Part shown: one piece after another, positions 15,103-25,018 of the stretch
How positions within the stretch are numbered: the first letter of the stretch is position 1
Layout: each line of letters starts with the position of its first letter
Assembly (NCBI GenBank): GCA_031287815.1
Contig: JAITSM010000216.1
Coordinates: forward strand, 1-32,588
Source of the DNA: Prevotellaceae bacterium
GTDB taxonomy: Bacteria; Bacteroidota; Bacteroidia; Bacteroidales; UBA932
Length of the DNA: 32,588 bases
Direction: 5' to 3'
Translations under genes and position numbers: made by a program
The notes under the pieces: generated by a model
What the model saw: the letters and a program-made list of their open reading frames with translations, nothing else
The model's database searches: none
Told to the model about the DNA's origin: nothing

Positions 15103-16284
15103 ATGGTAAAAAAGCTTTTAATATTACTGTTTGCAACGGCGTTGCTTTTTGCCTGCAGCATGGAAAACCAAAATATCATTAAAGGAACTATTGATGGTTT
15201 GGAAGCAGGCGACAGGATTGTCCTGTCTGTAGAAGACCCCGATGCCTCCTTATGGATAGCCGTCGATTCGGCGGTGGTAACCAAAACGGGAGAATTTACG
15301 CTCAAAACCAGCGTGAGCGACAATTACGTTAGGCTAACCCATTTAAAAGATGGAGAAAAATTTAAAAAAACAGGTACGGAAACGAGACCAACATTTACTA
15401 ATTATTTTTTGGAATCTTATGCCACGCTGAGTGTAACAGGTAACGCAGACGATTGGTTTTACTTAAAAATAACCGGTGGGTTATACGATTTTCTCGATAT
15501 GCAGGAGATTAACCGGATTACAGACAGCGCTTTGGTTATTCACAAAGAAGGATACAAAATGTATGAACAGTCACGGAAAACAGACGACACCGCCTTACAA
15601 AACAAAGGTGTAGCATTGATTAACCAAGCTGGCGATATATTAATAAGTGCAAAGGTTCTCGAAAAAGAGTTTGTAAAAAAATATCCCGATAAGGCGTATT
15701 CGGCAGGATTGATGATATATGATCATGAGTTGAAAGGCGACATCAATAAATACGAAGCGGCGTTTTATTCCCTTTCGCCGGCGGTACAAAATTCGCCGGT
15801 AGGAATATATGTAAAGAATTATATTGCGAATACCCGTGCGTCGGAAGTTGGCGTCACCGCCCCTGATTTTAGCCAGAAAGCGCTGGACGGGCAAGAGGTT
15901 ACCCTGTCGAAATTCAGAGGGAAATATGTATTGCTTGATTTCTGGGGCTCCTGGTGCGGCCCTTGCCGCGAATCAAGCCCCTTGCTGGTAAAACTATATA
16001 AAAGTTTAAAAGAAAAAGGAGTGAATATCGAATTTATAGGCATTGCATGCAACGAACAACAAGATGCAGATTGGATAGCAGCCATTGAAAGAGATAATTT
16101 GTCATGGATACATTTGAACGATAGCCATGCGGAAAAAGGGAAATCCATTCTAAAACAATATGCTGTTTTTAGTTTTCCCACCTGTGTATTGGTATCGCCG
16201 GAAGGAACAATCGCCTATAAAGAACACCCGGTACGCATTATTCCAAAAATAAAAGAATTATTTGAAAAAGACGCCCTGCATTGA
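15103..16284 (+). CDS. TlpA-like thioredoxin-family lipoprotein with N-terminal DUF4369-like domain
   Basis: 393 aa; lipobox LLFACS; KGTIDGLEAGDRIVLSVEDPD; APDFSQKALDGQEVTLSKFRGKYVLLDFWGSWCGPCRESSPLLVKLYKSLKEKGVNIEFIGIACNE (CGPC active site). Confidence 0.93.
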   Translation: MVKKLLILLFATALLFACSMENQNIIKGTIDGLEAGDRIVLSVEDPDASLWIAVDSAVVTKTGEFTLKTSVSDNYVRLTHLKDGEKFKKTGTETRPTFTNYFLESYATLSVTGNADDWFYLKITGGLYDFLDMQEINRITDSALVIHKEGYKMYEQSRKTDDTALQNKGVALINQAGDILISAKVLEKEFVKKYPDKAYSAGLMIYDHELKGDINKYEAAFYSLSPAVQNSPVGIYVKNYIANTRASEVGVTAPDFSQKALDGQEVTLSKFRGKYVLLDFWGSWCGPCRESSPLLVKLYKSLKEKGVNIEFIGIACNEQQDADWIAAIERDNLSWIHLNDSHAEKGKSILKQYAVFSFPTCVLVSPEGTIAYKEHPVRIIPKIKELFEKDALH

Positions 16285-16555
16285 TAGGGGCGGATCTTTA
16301 CTTTGTTCCAGACGGCGCCGAACAATCCAAAGCGTATGAAAAATGTATTATGGACGCACAGGGTTAACTACCTGCGGGCGCATTAAACCTATGCAAAAAA
16401 ATGCAGTCAAAGCAGCTGTATTTCTTAGCTATATTGACGTATGGGGCAGGGATGAAATAATTTTTTTTTTGTAAAAACAGTATTTTTTTTGTACAATTCG
16501 GTTTTATTTAGTTACTTTGCAAAATTACTTTATTTAGAAATTGGGGATAGAGTGC

Positions 16556-17494
16556 ATGATGATGTGGTACAAAATACTTCCGGCAATAGCCTTCATGGGG
16601 CTTGCCGGTGAAGTTTCAGCACAACAAGACGCCCAATTTAATTTATGGTTTATGAACCCGACCTTTATCAATCCGGGACATGCAGGGAATACGCAGGAAG
16701 AAATGTTCTGCGCCTCCGGCTACAACAGGCTGGAGTTACGGGGCTTTGATGAAGCCCCCGTTTCTACGGTGCTAAACGTGCATGGGCCGGTGAATATATT
16801 TGGCGTGCGTAGCGGTATCAGCGTTACGCTACAGAACGAGCTGGCAGGTTTCCTGCGCGCTCCGGGATTAAATTTGGGCTATGCCTACCGCCATTCGCTG
16901 GGCGCGGGGGAGATAGGAATAGGGGCGTCGCTGGGGTTTATCAGCAGCTGGTATGCTTCGAACACCTGGAATCTGCCCGACGGCAGCGCCGACCCGGTGG
17001 CGCCGAGCCAGGAAAATGCAGGGATAGCTTTCGATTTGGGCGCAGGCGCCTATTATTCCGATTCCCGCTGGGTTGGCGGATTGTCGTTCACGCACCTTAC
17101 CAGCCCGAAGTTAGGCGTCGACAACAATGCGCGGTACCGCCCCACGCTGTATGCTATGGGCGGATATACCTTTTTTGCGGACAGCGTGACGTGGCTGATA
17201 ACGCCCATGCTGTGGATTGTGTCCGACTTTGCGCAAGCCAGCTATCACGCAGCTTGCCATGCGATGTATAAAAAAAAATACTGGGGGGGTATCAACTACC
17301 GTTGGGGGCAGGCGATTATCGCGATGGCGGGAATGGAGGTTTTCGACGGGTTGAATATCGCCTATGCTTACGAGTACGCCACTTCCCGGCTAAGCCGCTT
17401 CAGCAGGGGGACGCATGAATTGATGTTAAGCTATTCGTTCGCAGTAAAAGCAGTGCGGGGAACGCAGCGGTATAAAAGTATAAGATATTTGTAA
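16556..17494 (+). CDS. PorP/SprF family type IX secretion system outer-membrane protein
   Basis: AQQDAQFNLWFMNPTFINPGHAGNTQEEMFCASGYNR and beta-barrel C-terminus; followed by gldKLMN. ATG at 16556 preferred over the TTG at 16541. Confidence 0.9.
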   Translation: MMMWYKILPAIAFMGLAGEVSAQQDAQFNLWFMNPTFINPGHAGNTQEEMFCASGYNRLELRGFDEAPVSTVLNVHGPVNIFGVRSGISVTLQNELAGFLRAPGLNLGYAYRHSLGAGEIGIGASLGFISSWYASNTWNLPDGSADPVAPSQENAGIAFDLGAGAYYSDSRWVGGLSFTHLTSPKLGVDNNARYRPTLYAMGGYTFFADSVTWLITPMLWIVSDFAQASYHAACHAMYKKKYWGGINYRWGQAIIAMAGMEVFDGLNIAYAYEYATSRLSRFSRGTHELMLSYSFAVKAVRGTQRYKSIRYL

Positions 17495-17514
17495 AATTAA
17501 AAATACATTAAAAT

Positions 17515-18858
17515 ATGAATAAGTCGCTCTACTTGCTTGTGGTTATTGTATTATCCTTCTGCCTCTATGGGTGTATGAAGACTAATTATGGCTACACAGG
17601 CGAATTGTCGCGTGGAACAAAGGGAAAAACCATCACCTCTTCGGAATTGCCACCCAATGGAATGGTATATGTCCCTTCCGGGCACGTGGTGATCGGAAAT
17701 AACGACCAGGACATTTTGTGGGCAATGAATGCTATTCCCCGTACTATCACGATCAACGCTTTTTGGATGGATCAAACGGAAATTACCAATTTTGAGTACC
17801 GGCAGTTTACAAGCTATGTACGGGATTCTATCATCCGCTCGCTGATAGGCGCAGAAGACGAAAATTTCTTTTTGCCGGAAGACGAAGACGAGGATTATAG
17901 CGAGGACAGTAGACGGCCGCTGGACTGGCGGGCGCGCATCAATCGTAAAGACGCTACGCACCGTACGCTTCTCCGGGAGATAAATTACTCCGGCGACGAA
18001 GCTATTTTCAACCGGGCGGAAATTGACGTCCGGAAATTGATTTATGAATATTCGTGGATAGACTACCAGCAGGCCGCTAATGCGCACTATGACGCGGAAC
18101 AGAAAAAATATCTCGGTTTTATCATCAACGCGCAGGGAGAACGCGAAGAAATACGCGACCGCCGGTCATTTATTATGAAAGAATCGGTTTACGTGTATCC
18201 CGACACGTTGTGCTGGATACGCGATTTTGCTTTCTCCTACAACGAGCCTTTTGTGACCAGTTATTTTTCCCACATATCTTATAATGATTACCCGGTAGTA
18301 GGCGTTTCGTGGAAACAGGCTACGGCGTTTTGCTGGTGGCGGACGAACATGATTTATTCCAGCCTGGAAGGGAATTATCCCAACCCTTACCGGTTGCCGA
18401 ATGAAGCGGAATGGGAATATGCAGCGCGCGGCGGCTTGGAAAGCGAGCTGTATCCCTGGGGCGGCCCGTATACGACCAACAAAGAAGGCTGCTATTTGGC
18501 GAATTTCAAACCGCAACGCGGGAAATATGAGCTGGACGGCGGCGTTTATACCATGCCGGTGGGTTCTTACGAGCCGAACGATTACGGGCTGTACGACATG
18601 GCCGGCAACGTGTCCGAATGGACGTCCAATACATTCGATGAAAACGCCTATAGCCAGTACCACGATTTGGAGCCGAATTATACCACCAATCCCAGGGGCT
18701 CCGACGCAAGCGTGTTTAAACGCAAAGTAGTGCGCGGCGGCTCGTGGAAAGACATTTCGTTTTTCCTGCAATGCGGCACGCGGATGTATGAATACCAGGA
18801 TTCAACCAAGTCCTATATTGGATTCCGTTGCGTACGCTCCTATATGGGAACCCGTTAA
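17515..18858 (+). CDS. gldK: Type IX secretion / gliding motility lipoprotein GldK (PorK), SUMF1 fold
   Basis: LPPNGMVYVPSGHVVIGNNDQD, AFWMDQTEITNFEYRQF, YPVVGVSWKQATAFCWWRTN, YDMAGNVSEWTSN, VVRGGSWKD...YIGFRCVRS; syntenic with gldLMN. Confidence 0.95.
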   Translation: MNKSLYLLVVIVLSFCLYGCMKTNYGYTGELSRGTKGKTITSSELPPNGMVYVPSGHVVIGNNDQDILWAMNAIPRTITINAFWMDQTEITNFEYRQFTSYVRDSIIRSLIGAEDENFFLPEDEDEDYSEDSRRPLDWRARINRKDATHRTLLREINYSGDEAIFNRAEIDVRKLIYEYSWIDYQQAANAHYDAEQKKYLGFIINAQGEREEIRDRRSFIMKESVYVYPDTLCWIRDFAFSYNEPFVTSYFSHISYNDYPVVGVSWKQATAFCWWRTNMIYSSLEGNYPNPYRLPNEAEWEYAARGGLESELYPWGGPYTTNKEGCYLANFKPQRGKYELDGGVYTMPVGSYEPNDYGLYDMAGNVSEWTSNTFDENAYSQYHDLEPNYTTNPRGSDASVFKRKVVRGGSWKDISFFLQCGTRMYEYQDSTKSYIGFRCVRSYMGTR

Positions 18859-18890
18859 AAAATTAAAAACAACAACTAAAAATACTAATT

Positions 18891-19847
18891 ATGGCATTCT
18901 TTCAATTCGTAGAAAAAAAAGGCTGGAAGACATTTATGGCCAAAATGTATGGCTGGGGAGCGTCTTTGGTTATTATCGGCGCATTGTTTAAACTGCAACA
19001 CTGGCCAATGGCAGGATATATGCTTACTATCGGTATGAGCATTGAGTGTATCATTTTCTTTTTCTCGGCATTTGAGCCGCTTCCGCTCGACTATCACTGG
19101 GATGCGGTATTTCCTGAATTGGGAGACAGGCATGGCGTGGCAGATAAAGCGGCGCCAAGCGTGCGGAAAAGACAAGGTTTGGATATAGATTCCGACTCGG
19201 CGGAAAACCTGAAAACGAATGTAGAGCGTTTTAACCAATCGGTAAGCAGCCTCGGCGCATTAGCTACCGTAGCCGACGCTTCCAACCGTTTTGTCGGCGG
19301 GTTGCAGCAGGCGGCGGGCAATATGACAATACTCAACCAGACCGCCCAGACGTTTGCTTCCGCTTACAACGAAACAGCGCAAACCATTATGGCCGGCGGG
19401 CAACAGGCGAATGTCAACTTAGCCACCTTGAACCAGACCACGCAAGCCTTTGCCAATGCATACAACGAAGCGGCGAAAACCATTGCGTCGGGCGGGCAAC
19501 AGGCTTCCGCTAATTTAACGGCATTGAGCCAAACGACACAAGCCTTCGCCTCCGCTTACAACGAAACAGCAAAAACCATTACGGCCGGCGGGCAACAGGC
19601 AAACGCTAATTTGGCGGCACTAAACAAAAATTTGCAAGCCGTGAATACCTCCTACGAATTATACATGCAAGAACATAAAGGATATGTTGAGCATAACCAA
19701 AAACTACTGACGGTAATGGACAACTCGGCAAAACAATCACAGTACTTCGACCGGCAAATGATTGAACTGAATAAACTGATTGCCGAACTTAATACGGTAT
19801 ATACATCGGTAGTCCATACGGTAAATACGACTTTGAAAAAACGATAG
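18891..19847 (+). CDS. gldL: Type IX secretion motor protein GldL (PorL)
   Basis: MAFFQFVEKKGWKTFMAKMYGWGASLVIIGALFKLQHWPMAGYMLTIGMSIECIIFFFSAFEP; between gldK and gldM. Confidence 0.95.
   Translation: MAFFQFVEKKGWKTFMAKMYGWGASLVIIGALFKLQHWPMAGYMLTIGMSIECIIFFFSAFEPLPLDYHWDAVFPELGDRHGVADKAAPSVRKRQGLDIDSDSAENLKTNVERFNQSVSSLGALATVADASNRFVGGLQQAAGNMTILNQTAQTFASAYNETAQTIMAGGQQANVNLATLNQTTQAFANAYNEAAKTIASGGQQASANLTALSQTTQAFASAYNETAKTITAGGQQANANLAALNKNLQAVNTSYELYMQEHKGYVEHNQKLLTVMDNSAKQSQYFDRQMIELNKLIAELNTVYTSVVHTVNTTLKKR
19332..19619 (+). repeat. Three in-frame 96-bp (32-aa) tandem repeats inside gldL
   Basis: LNQTAQTFASAYNETAQTIMAGGQQANVNLAT / LNQTTQAFANAYNEAAKTIASGGQQASANLTA / LSQTTQAFASAYNETAKTITAGGQQANANLAA. 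Confidence 0.9.
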
Positions 19848-19903
19848 CAGGTACCATGATGGAATGTACCAAAATATTCACAAGCTACTTAAATTAAAAA
19901 ATT

Positions 19904-21448
19904 ATGGCAGGCGGCAAACTCACTCCTCGTCAAAAAATGATCAACATGATGTACTTGGTGCTAACGGCTATGTTAGCGCTGAATGTATCTGTTGAAGTAT
20001 TGGACGCATTTGTGCTTATCAACAAAAGCCTCAGGCAAAGTATTGAGACCACCCGCATAAAAAATAAAGCCGAGTTGTCTGACTTTGCGCGAGCAGCGGC
20101 AGAGAATCCCGAAAAAGTAGGCCCGTGGCAAGCCAAAGCCGAAGAAGTGCACGCAATGGCTGAAGCATTATATACCTATATTCAACAGCTGAAAGTACGA
20201 ATCGTAAAAGCCAGCGACGGGGAAGATGCAAAAGCAATAGAAGCGGACGGGCTCACTTTTGATTCGTGGGCTATCGAAGGGAAAGACAATACCGACGTAG
20301 CGTCGCGGATTTTGCTCGGCGACGGCAACGGCGAGGCTTATACCATCCGCAAAAAAATTATCGACTATAAAGAATTCTTGCTAGGAATGGCTACCGACAA
20401 TCCGCTGGTAACCGAATCTATTCACAATTTATTGCAAACCGACAATCCGCCGGAGATGTCCGACGGCATGCGCCACACTTGGGAAACCCAATTTGAAAGC
20501 ATTCCGCTGATTTCGGCAGTTTCGTTGCTGTCGAAATTCCAACTTGACATTCTCAACTGCGAAAGCGAAATGCTGAATCATTTGTCCGGTCAAATTGATG
20601 CGTCCGATTTTAAATTTTCAAATATCGACGTAGCGATTATTCCTACTTCCAATTATGTGTTGAAAGGCACGGAATATTCCGCCGAGATATTTTTGGCCGC
20701 TTATGACCCGACGGCGCGCCCGACTTTGCAAATAGGCGGGAGAACATATCAAGCCAACCCGACGGGAAAAATTACTTACAAATATCCGGCGCAAACAGTA
20801 GGGCCAGTGAATTTGAAAGGCAATATTGAATTTAACGGCCCTAGTGGAAAAACGACGCGCCCGGTAGCTATCCAGTTCCAGGTGGCGGAGCCCAACGTTG
20901 TTGTTTCGCCGACCAAAATGAATGTGGTGTATCGCGGCATAGAAAACCCTATCAGTATTTCATTGTCCGGCGTGCCGCCGGAAAGATTAATGCCTACCGT
21001 AACCAACGGTACCATGACGCGTGGCACAAACGAGTTTATCCTTGTTCCGGGTAACGGCAATATCTGCACGGTTTCCGTAGCATTCGACGGAAAGGATATG
21101 GGCGGCATGTCGTTTCGCGTAAAAAACCTGCCTATTCCCACGCCGCGCCTGGAAGGCATCGCGACAAAAAACGCGACAAAAGGCGACTTGATGGCTTCCC
21201 AGGGAATATTTGCCGAAATGAAAGATTTTGATTTCGATTTAAAATACCGGGTTACCTCATTCACGGTATCCGCCACCATTCAAGGTTATTTGGAAGAAAA
21301 AACATCCAACTCGCAATTGTTTACCGAAGAACAAAAACAATTGTTCAACCGGGTACGTTCCGGACAGCTCGTTGCGTTTACGAATATAATCGCTCGAGGC
21401 CCTAATGGCGATGTAGAGCTGCCGGACCTTACCGTAAAAGTTAGATAA
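19904..21448 (+). CDS. gldM: Type IX secretion protein GldM (PorM)
   Basis: MAGGKLTPRQKMINMMYLVLTAMLALNVSVEVLDAFVLINKSLRQS; 514 aa; synteny. Confidence 0.96.
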   Translation: MAGGKLTPRQKMINMMYLVLTAMLALNVSVEVLDAFVLINKSLRQSIETTRIKNKAELSDFARAAAENPEKVGPWQAKAEEVHAMAEALYTYIQQLKVRIVKASDGEDAKAIEADGLTFDSWAIEGKDNTDVASRILLGDGNGEAYTIRKKIIDYKEFLLGMATDNPLVTESIHNLLQTDNPPEMSDGMRHTWETQFESIPLISAVSLLSKFQLDILNCESEMLNHLSGQIDASDFKFSNIDVAIIPTSNYVLKGTEYSAEIFLAAYDPTARPTLQIGGRTYQANPTGKITYKYPAQTVGPVNLKGNIEFNGPSGKTTRPVAIQFQVAEPNVVVSPTKMNVVYRGIENPISISLSGVPPERLMPTVTNGTMTRGTNEFILVPGNGNICTVSVAFDGKDMGGMSFRVKNLPIPTPRLEGIATKNATKGDLMASQGIFAEMKDFDFDLKYRVTSFTVSATIQGYLEEKTSNSQLFTEEQKQLFNRVRSGQLVAFTNIIARGPNGDVELPDLTVKVR

Positions 21449-21466
21449 AAATTATTTATGTGCAAT

Positions 21467-22357
21467 ATGAAACATTTTATTACATTTTCGTTATTTAGCA
21501 TTTTCCTGCTTGCCGGCAGTGGCGCAGTAGCCCAGCAACAGTTGCAACAAAAGCACAGTTTAGTGATGGACGGCGCATTTCACCGGGATATAATTCAGGA
21601 AAAAGAGCCTTTCCCCTACACTCCCATTCGCGAAGCCGATGTTGTGTGGGCGTCGAAAATATGGCGTATTATCGACCTGCGGGAAAAAATCAATTATCCG
21701 TTATACTATCCGACCGAAGTAATGCAAGGCCGCAAGAGTTTAGTGCAAGCATTGGTACAAGCCATTCAAGCCGGCAAAATAACGGCCTATGATACCGACT
21801 CCGACGAATTTACTACCGTATTGTCGCCTCAATCGCTTGTCTCACGCTTTAATGCCGCCGACCGCAAACAGGTAAGGCAAAAAATGGACGGCACAGGCGA
21901 TACTACCGTGACCATTCGCGGGCAAATCAACTGGAGCGAAGTGCAGGAACTGCTGATAAAGGAAGAATGGTTTTTCGATACCCGCTATTCGCAAATGTTT
22001 GTAAGGATTATTGGCATTTGCCCTATCCGCGTATATCACCGCCAACTGCGCACGGCAGACGGCGAAGATGAAGACGGCGAAAAAGTAAAAGCACGTTTAT
22101 TCTGGGTATATTACCCCGAAATACGTAAAACGCTGGCGAACACTCTTTGCTTTACCGGCGAAAACGAAATTTCCCAAATGTCGTTCGACGACTTGTTCCT
22201 CAAGCGTTATTTCAATTCCTATATCGTAGCGGAATCCAATAATCAAAATAACCGCCTGATAAGTTCTTACACCCGCAACGATTTTGAGATGATGCTGGAA
22301 TCGGAAAACATCAAAACAGAATTATTCAACAAAGAGCAGGATTTTTGGGAATATTAA
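21467..22357 (+). CDS. gldN: Type IX secretion protein GldN (PorN)
   Basis: DIIQEKEPFPYTPIREADVVWASKIWRIIDLREKINYPLYYPTE; follows gldM. Start at 21467 (MKHFITFSLF) or 21458. Confidence 0.93.
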   Translation: MKHFITFSLFSIFLLAGSGAVAQQQLQQKHSLVMDGAFHRDIIQEKEPFPYTPIREADVVWASKIWRIIDLREKINYPLYYPTEVMQGRKSLVQALVQAIQAGKITAYDTDSDEFTTVLSPQSLVSRFNAADRKQVRQKMDGTGDTTVTIRGQINWSEVQELLIKEEWFFDTRYSQMFVRIIGICPIRVYHRQLRTADGEDEDGEKVKARLFWVYYPEIRKTLANTLCFTGENEISQMSFDDLFLKRYFNSYIVAESNNQNNRLISSYTRNDFEMMLESENIKTELFNKEQDFWEY

Positions 22358-22427
22358 AAAAACATCCCATAATAAAAATTAAATTTGCGCATCTGCCGAT
22401 TTTATCTTACTTTTGCATTCCCAAAAT

Positions 22428-22501
<74 letters not shown>

Positions 22502-22577
22502 CAAGAAAGTGAAGCGTAAAGTGTAAAGAGGAATATCTAATGCTTTGCGCTTTCCATTTTGTTTATCGCATCACTTA

Positions 22578-23786
22578 ATGATTGAGAAAAAAACATATTT
22601 CACTGCGAACGCTGCGCCTGAAAAAACAACACTTGTCGGCATTATTACGCCGGAACAGGACGAGCGGAAATCGGCAGAATACTTGGAAGAATTGGCGTTT
22701 CTTGCGGAAACTGCCGGCATTGCCGCCGGCAAGCGTTTTACGCAACGGCTGGAATATGCCCATCCCAAAACCTATGTGGGTAGCGGGAAATTGCAGGAGA
22801 TAAAAGAATATATCCAGGCGCAGGAAATACGCACGGTCATTTTCGATGATGAATTAACGCCGTCGCAATTGCGCAATATTGAGCGGGAACTGGAATGCAG
22901 CATCCTCGACCGCACGGCGCTTATCCTGACAATCTTTGCCCAACGCGCCAAAACGGCTTATGCCAAAACGCAGGTAGAGTTGGCGCAATATCAATACCTG
23001 TTGCCGCGCCTCACACGCATGTGGACGCACTTGGAACGGCAACGCGGGGGAGGAGTTACCATGCGCGGTCCCGGCGAAACGCAAATCGAAACCGACCGCC
23101 GGATTGTGCTTACTAAAATCGCGTTACTGAAAGAACAATTGAAGAAAATCGACCGGCAAATGGCGTCGCAGCGCGGCAATCGCGGGCACATGGTGCGCCT
23201 GTCGCTCGTGGGTTACACGAATGTGGGCAAAAGCACGATCATGAATTTATTGTCGAAAAGCGAAGTGTTTGCCGAAAACAAACTCTTCGCTACGTTGGAT
23301 ACAACGGTGCGGAAAGTGGTTATCGAGAATGTGCCGTTTCTGTTGAGCGACACGGTGGGCTTCATCCGCAAGTTGCCGCACCAGCTGGTGGAATCGTTCA
23401 AAAGCACGCTCGATGAGGTGCGCGAAGCCGACGTCCTGATTCATGTTGTGGATATTTCGCACCCGAACTTTGAGGAACAAATCAACGTAGTGAACCAAAC
23501 CTTGCAGGAGATAGGCGCTAAGGATAAACCTGTGTACATCGTCTTTAATAAAATAGATGCTTATTCGTTTACCGAGCCAGACCCGTTTGCAGTGCTGCCG
23601 GTGGAAAAAGAGCAGGTATCGTTAAGCGAGTTGCAAAAAACGTGGATGGACAAAGCGCACAGCCCTTCTATTTTTATTTCGGCAAAAGAAAAAACCAATA
23701 TCGAAAAACTCCGCACCGACATTTTTCACATTGTATCCGAAATACAGGCCGGGCGTTATCCATTCAATAAAACAGACGGTTTGTAA
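22578..23786 (+). CDS. hflX: GTPase HflX
   Basis: YVGSGKLQEIKEYI, GGGVTMRGPGETQIETDRR, VGYTNVGKSTIMNLL, LFATLDTTVRKV, DTVGFIRKLPHQLVESFKSTLDEVREADVLIHVVDISHP. ATG at 22578 (MIEKKTYF) preferred over the TTG at 22545. Confidence 0.95.
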   Translation: MIEKKTYFTANAAPEKTTLVGIITPEQDERKSAEYLEELAFLAETAGIAAGKRFTQRLEYAHPKTYVGSGKLQEIKEYIQAQEIRTVIFDDELTPSQLRNIERELECSILDRTALILTIFAQRAKTAYAKTQVELAQYQYLLPRLTRMWTHLERQRGGGVTMRGPGETQIETDRRIVLTKIALLKEQLKKIDRQMASQRGNRGHMVRLSLVGYTNVGKSTIMNLLSKSEVFAENKLFATLDTTVRKVVIENVPFLLSDTVGFIRKLPHQLVESFKSTLDEVREADVLIHVVDISHPNFEEQINVVNQTLQEIGAKDKPVYIVFNKIDAYSFTEPDPFAVLPVEKEQVSLSELQKTWMDKAHSPSIFISAKEKTNIEKLRTDIFHIVSEIQAGRYPFNKTDGL

Positions 23787-23824
23787 TGGCGTGATAGCAG
23801 GCGTTAACAGGCGCCTTCCTGTGG

Positions 23825-24211
23825 CTAAAAGATATTTCGCGCAATCCAATATATTATAATAATGAATAACACGGAAAGAATAAACTTCCTTCCCGATAAT
23901 TTCCGGTATAATTGCGGGGCGCGCTTTTTCCCTCCGAAACAGGTAAGGTAAACAAGCAGGAAAACCAGTAATAATGCCGGAATGAGCAGGAGGTTATAAC
24001 AAAATGCCTCGCCGATGCGTAAGTGCAGCAGGCTGTGGATAGCGCGTTGCGAGCCGCAGCCGGGACATTGGAAACCGGTAACCCGATAAAATAAACAGGG
24101 CGGAAAGAATCCTTTCTCCGGATTAAAAATAAAATATACCCCTCCCAATAATATCAGGCAGATGATGATGAGGCTTGCCTTCTTGTAATTCGACAGGCGG
24201 GCGGGCGACAT
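23825..24211 (-). CDS. DUF2752 domain membrane protein
   Basis: CLFYRVTGFQCPGCGSQRAIHSLLHLRIGEAFCYNLLLIPALLL. Confidence 0.88.
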   Translation of the reverse strand: MSPARLSNYKKASLIIICLILLGGVYFIFNPEKGFFPPCLFYRVTGFQCPGCGSQRAIHSLLHLRIGEAFCYNLLLIPALLLVFLLVYLTCFGGKKRAPQLYRKLSGRKFILSVLFIIIIYWIARNIF

Positions 24212-24604
24212 TTATGCAACGGCAAACAGACCAAGCAAGCTGCCGACCGTAGCAAGGTAAATTACATATATTATCGCTATCGCAAGGCCTGAGACCAGCG
24301 ATGCAATGCAAAAATTTTTAGCATTGCGCGATGCTCTGTTGGCAGCGTCGATATTACCTTGCAGATAATATTTTTCTACCTGTGCCGCATATACAATGGC
24401 AGGAATGCCCAGCGGCAAGCAACATAAGATCGTTACCACGATTGACTGCCAAAGGTAAGTCTCCGGCATGTTGGGATTGGGGGAATGTTGTGGCGGCGTA
24501 TAAGCCGGCGAGGGGGTTGTTTCGGATGGGATTTCACGGCCGCATTTTACACAAAAACGCGCATTGTCCGGATTGGGTTCTCCACAGGTTGGGCAATATT
24601 TCAT
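24212..24604 (-). CDS. Zinc-ribbon CD225/dispanin family membrane protein
   Basis: MKYCPTCGEPNPDNARFCVKCG; YLWQSIVVTILCCLPLGIPAIVYAAQVEKYYLQGNIDAANRASRNAKNFCIASLVSGL. Confidence 0.88.
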   Translation of the reverse strand: MKYCPTCGEPNPDNARFCVKCGREIPSETTPSPAYTPPQHSPNPNMPETYLWQSIVVTILCCLPLGIPAIVYAAQVEKYYLQGNIDAANRASRNAKNFCIASLVSGLAIAIIYVIYLATVGSLLGLFAVA

Positions 24605-24741
24605 AATAAAAAATTAAGTTTGTTGGTGCAAATGTAATAAAAAAAAATAAATCAGCTAATTTTACGATTTAGAAAAAATTCGAAAATAAAATCTACCGGA
24701 ACAAAGAATATCTACAAAATTAGGAAAAAAGAACAAAACCC

Positions 24742-24930
24742 AACGCAAGAAGATTTAAGACTGACGCAGGAAGATTCAAGACTGACGCAAGAAGTCTTAA
24801 GACTGACGCAAGAAGTCTTAAGACTGACGCAGGAAGTCTTAAGACTGACGCAAGAAGTCTTAAGACTGACGCAGGAAGATTCAAGACTGACGCAAGAAGT
24901 CTTAAGACTGACGCAGGAAGTCTTAAGACT
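24742..24930. repeat. Tandem array of 9 x 21-bp units, consensus GACGCARGAAGTCTTAAGACT
   Basis: Nine head-to-tail 21-bp units (first and two others with agattcaagact/agatttaagact variants); six carry the palindrome AGTCTTAAGACT. Confidence 0.95.
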
Positions 24931-24942
24931 GATGTCTCCTGA

Positions 24943-25018
24943 GTTAAGAACTAAGAACTAAGAGTGCTGGCGCTAGCTAACTCTCAGTTCTTAACTCTTA
25001 ACTCTTAGTTCTTAACTT
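24943..25018. repeat. Period-7 array / GCTGGCGCTAGC / inverted period-7 array, overlapping the 3' end of the hydrolase CDS
   Basis: gagttaagaactaagaactaagagtGCTGGCGCTAGCtaactctcagttcttaactcttaactcttagttcttaactt. Confidence 0.9.

Noticed and set aside
16285-16372. Short open frame ...ADLYFVPDGAEQSKAYEKCIMDAQG after the TlpA-like gene
   Set aside because: Could be a gene remnant, but too short and without a start or homolog I recognise.
24742-24930. CRISPR array
   Set aside because: Units are contiguous 21-mers with no unique spacers and no cas genes nearby.
24724-24945. Heptapeptide-repeat ORF (TDARSLK)n
   Set aside because: Frame is open but has no ATG/GTG/TTG start, and the antisense frame is equally repetitive.
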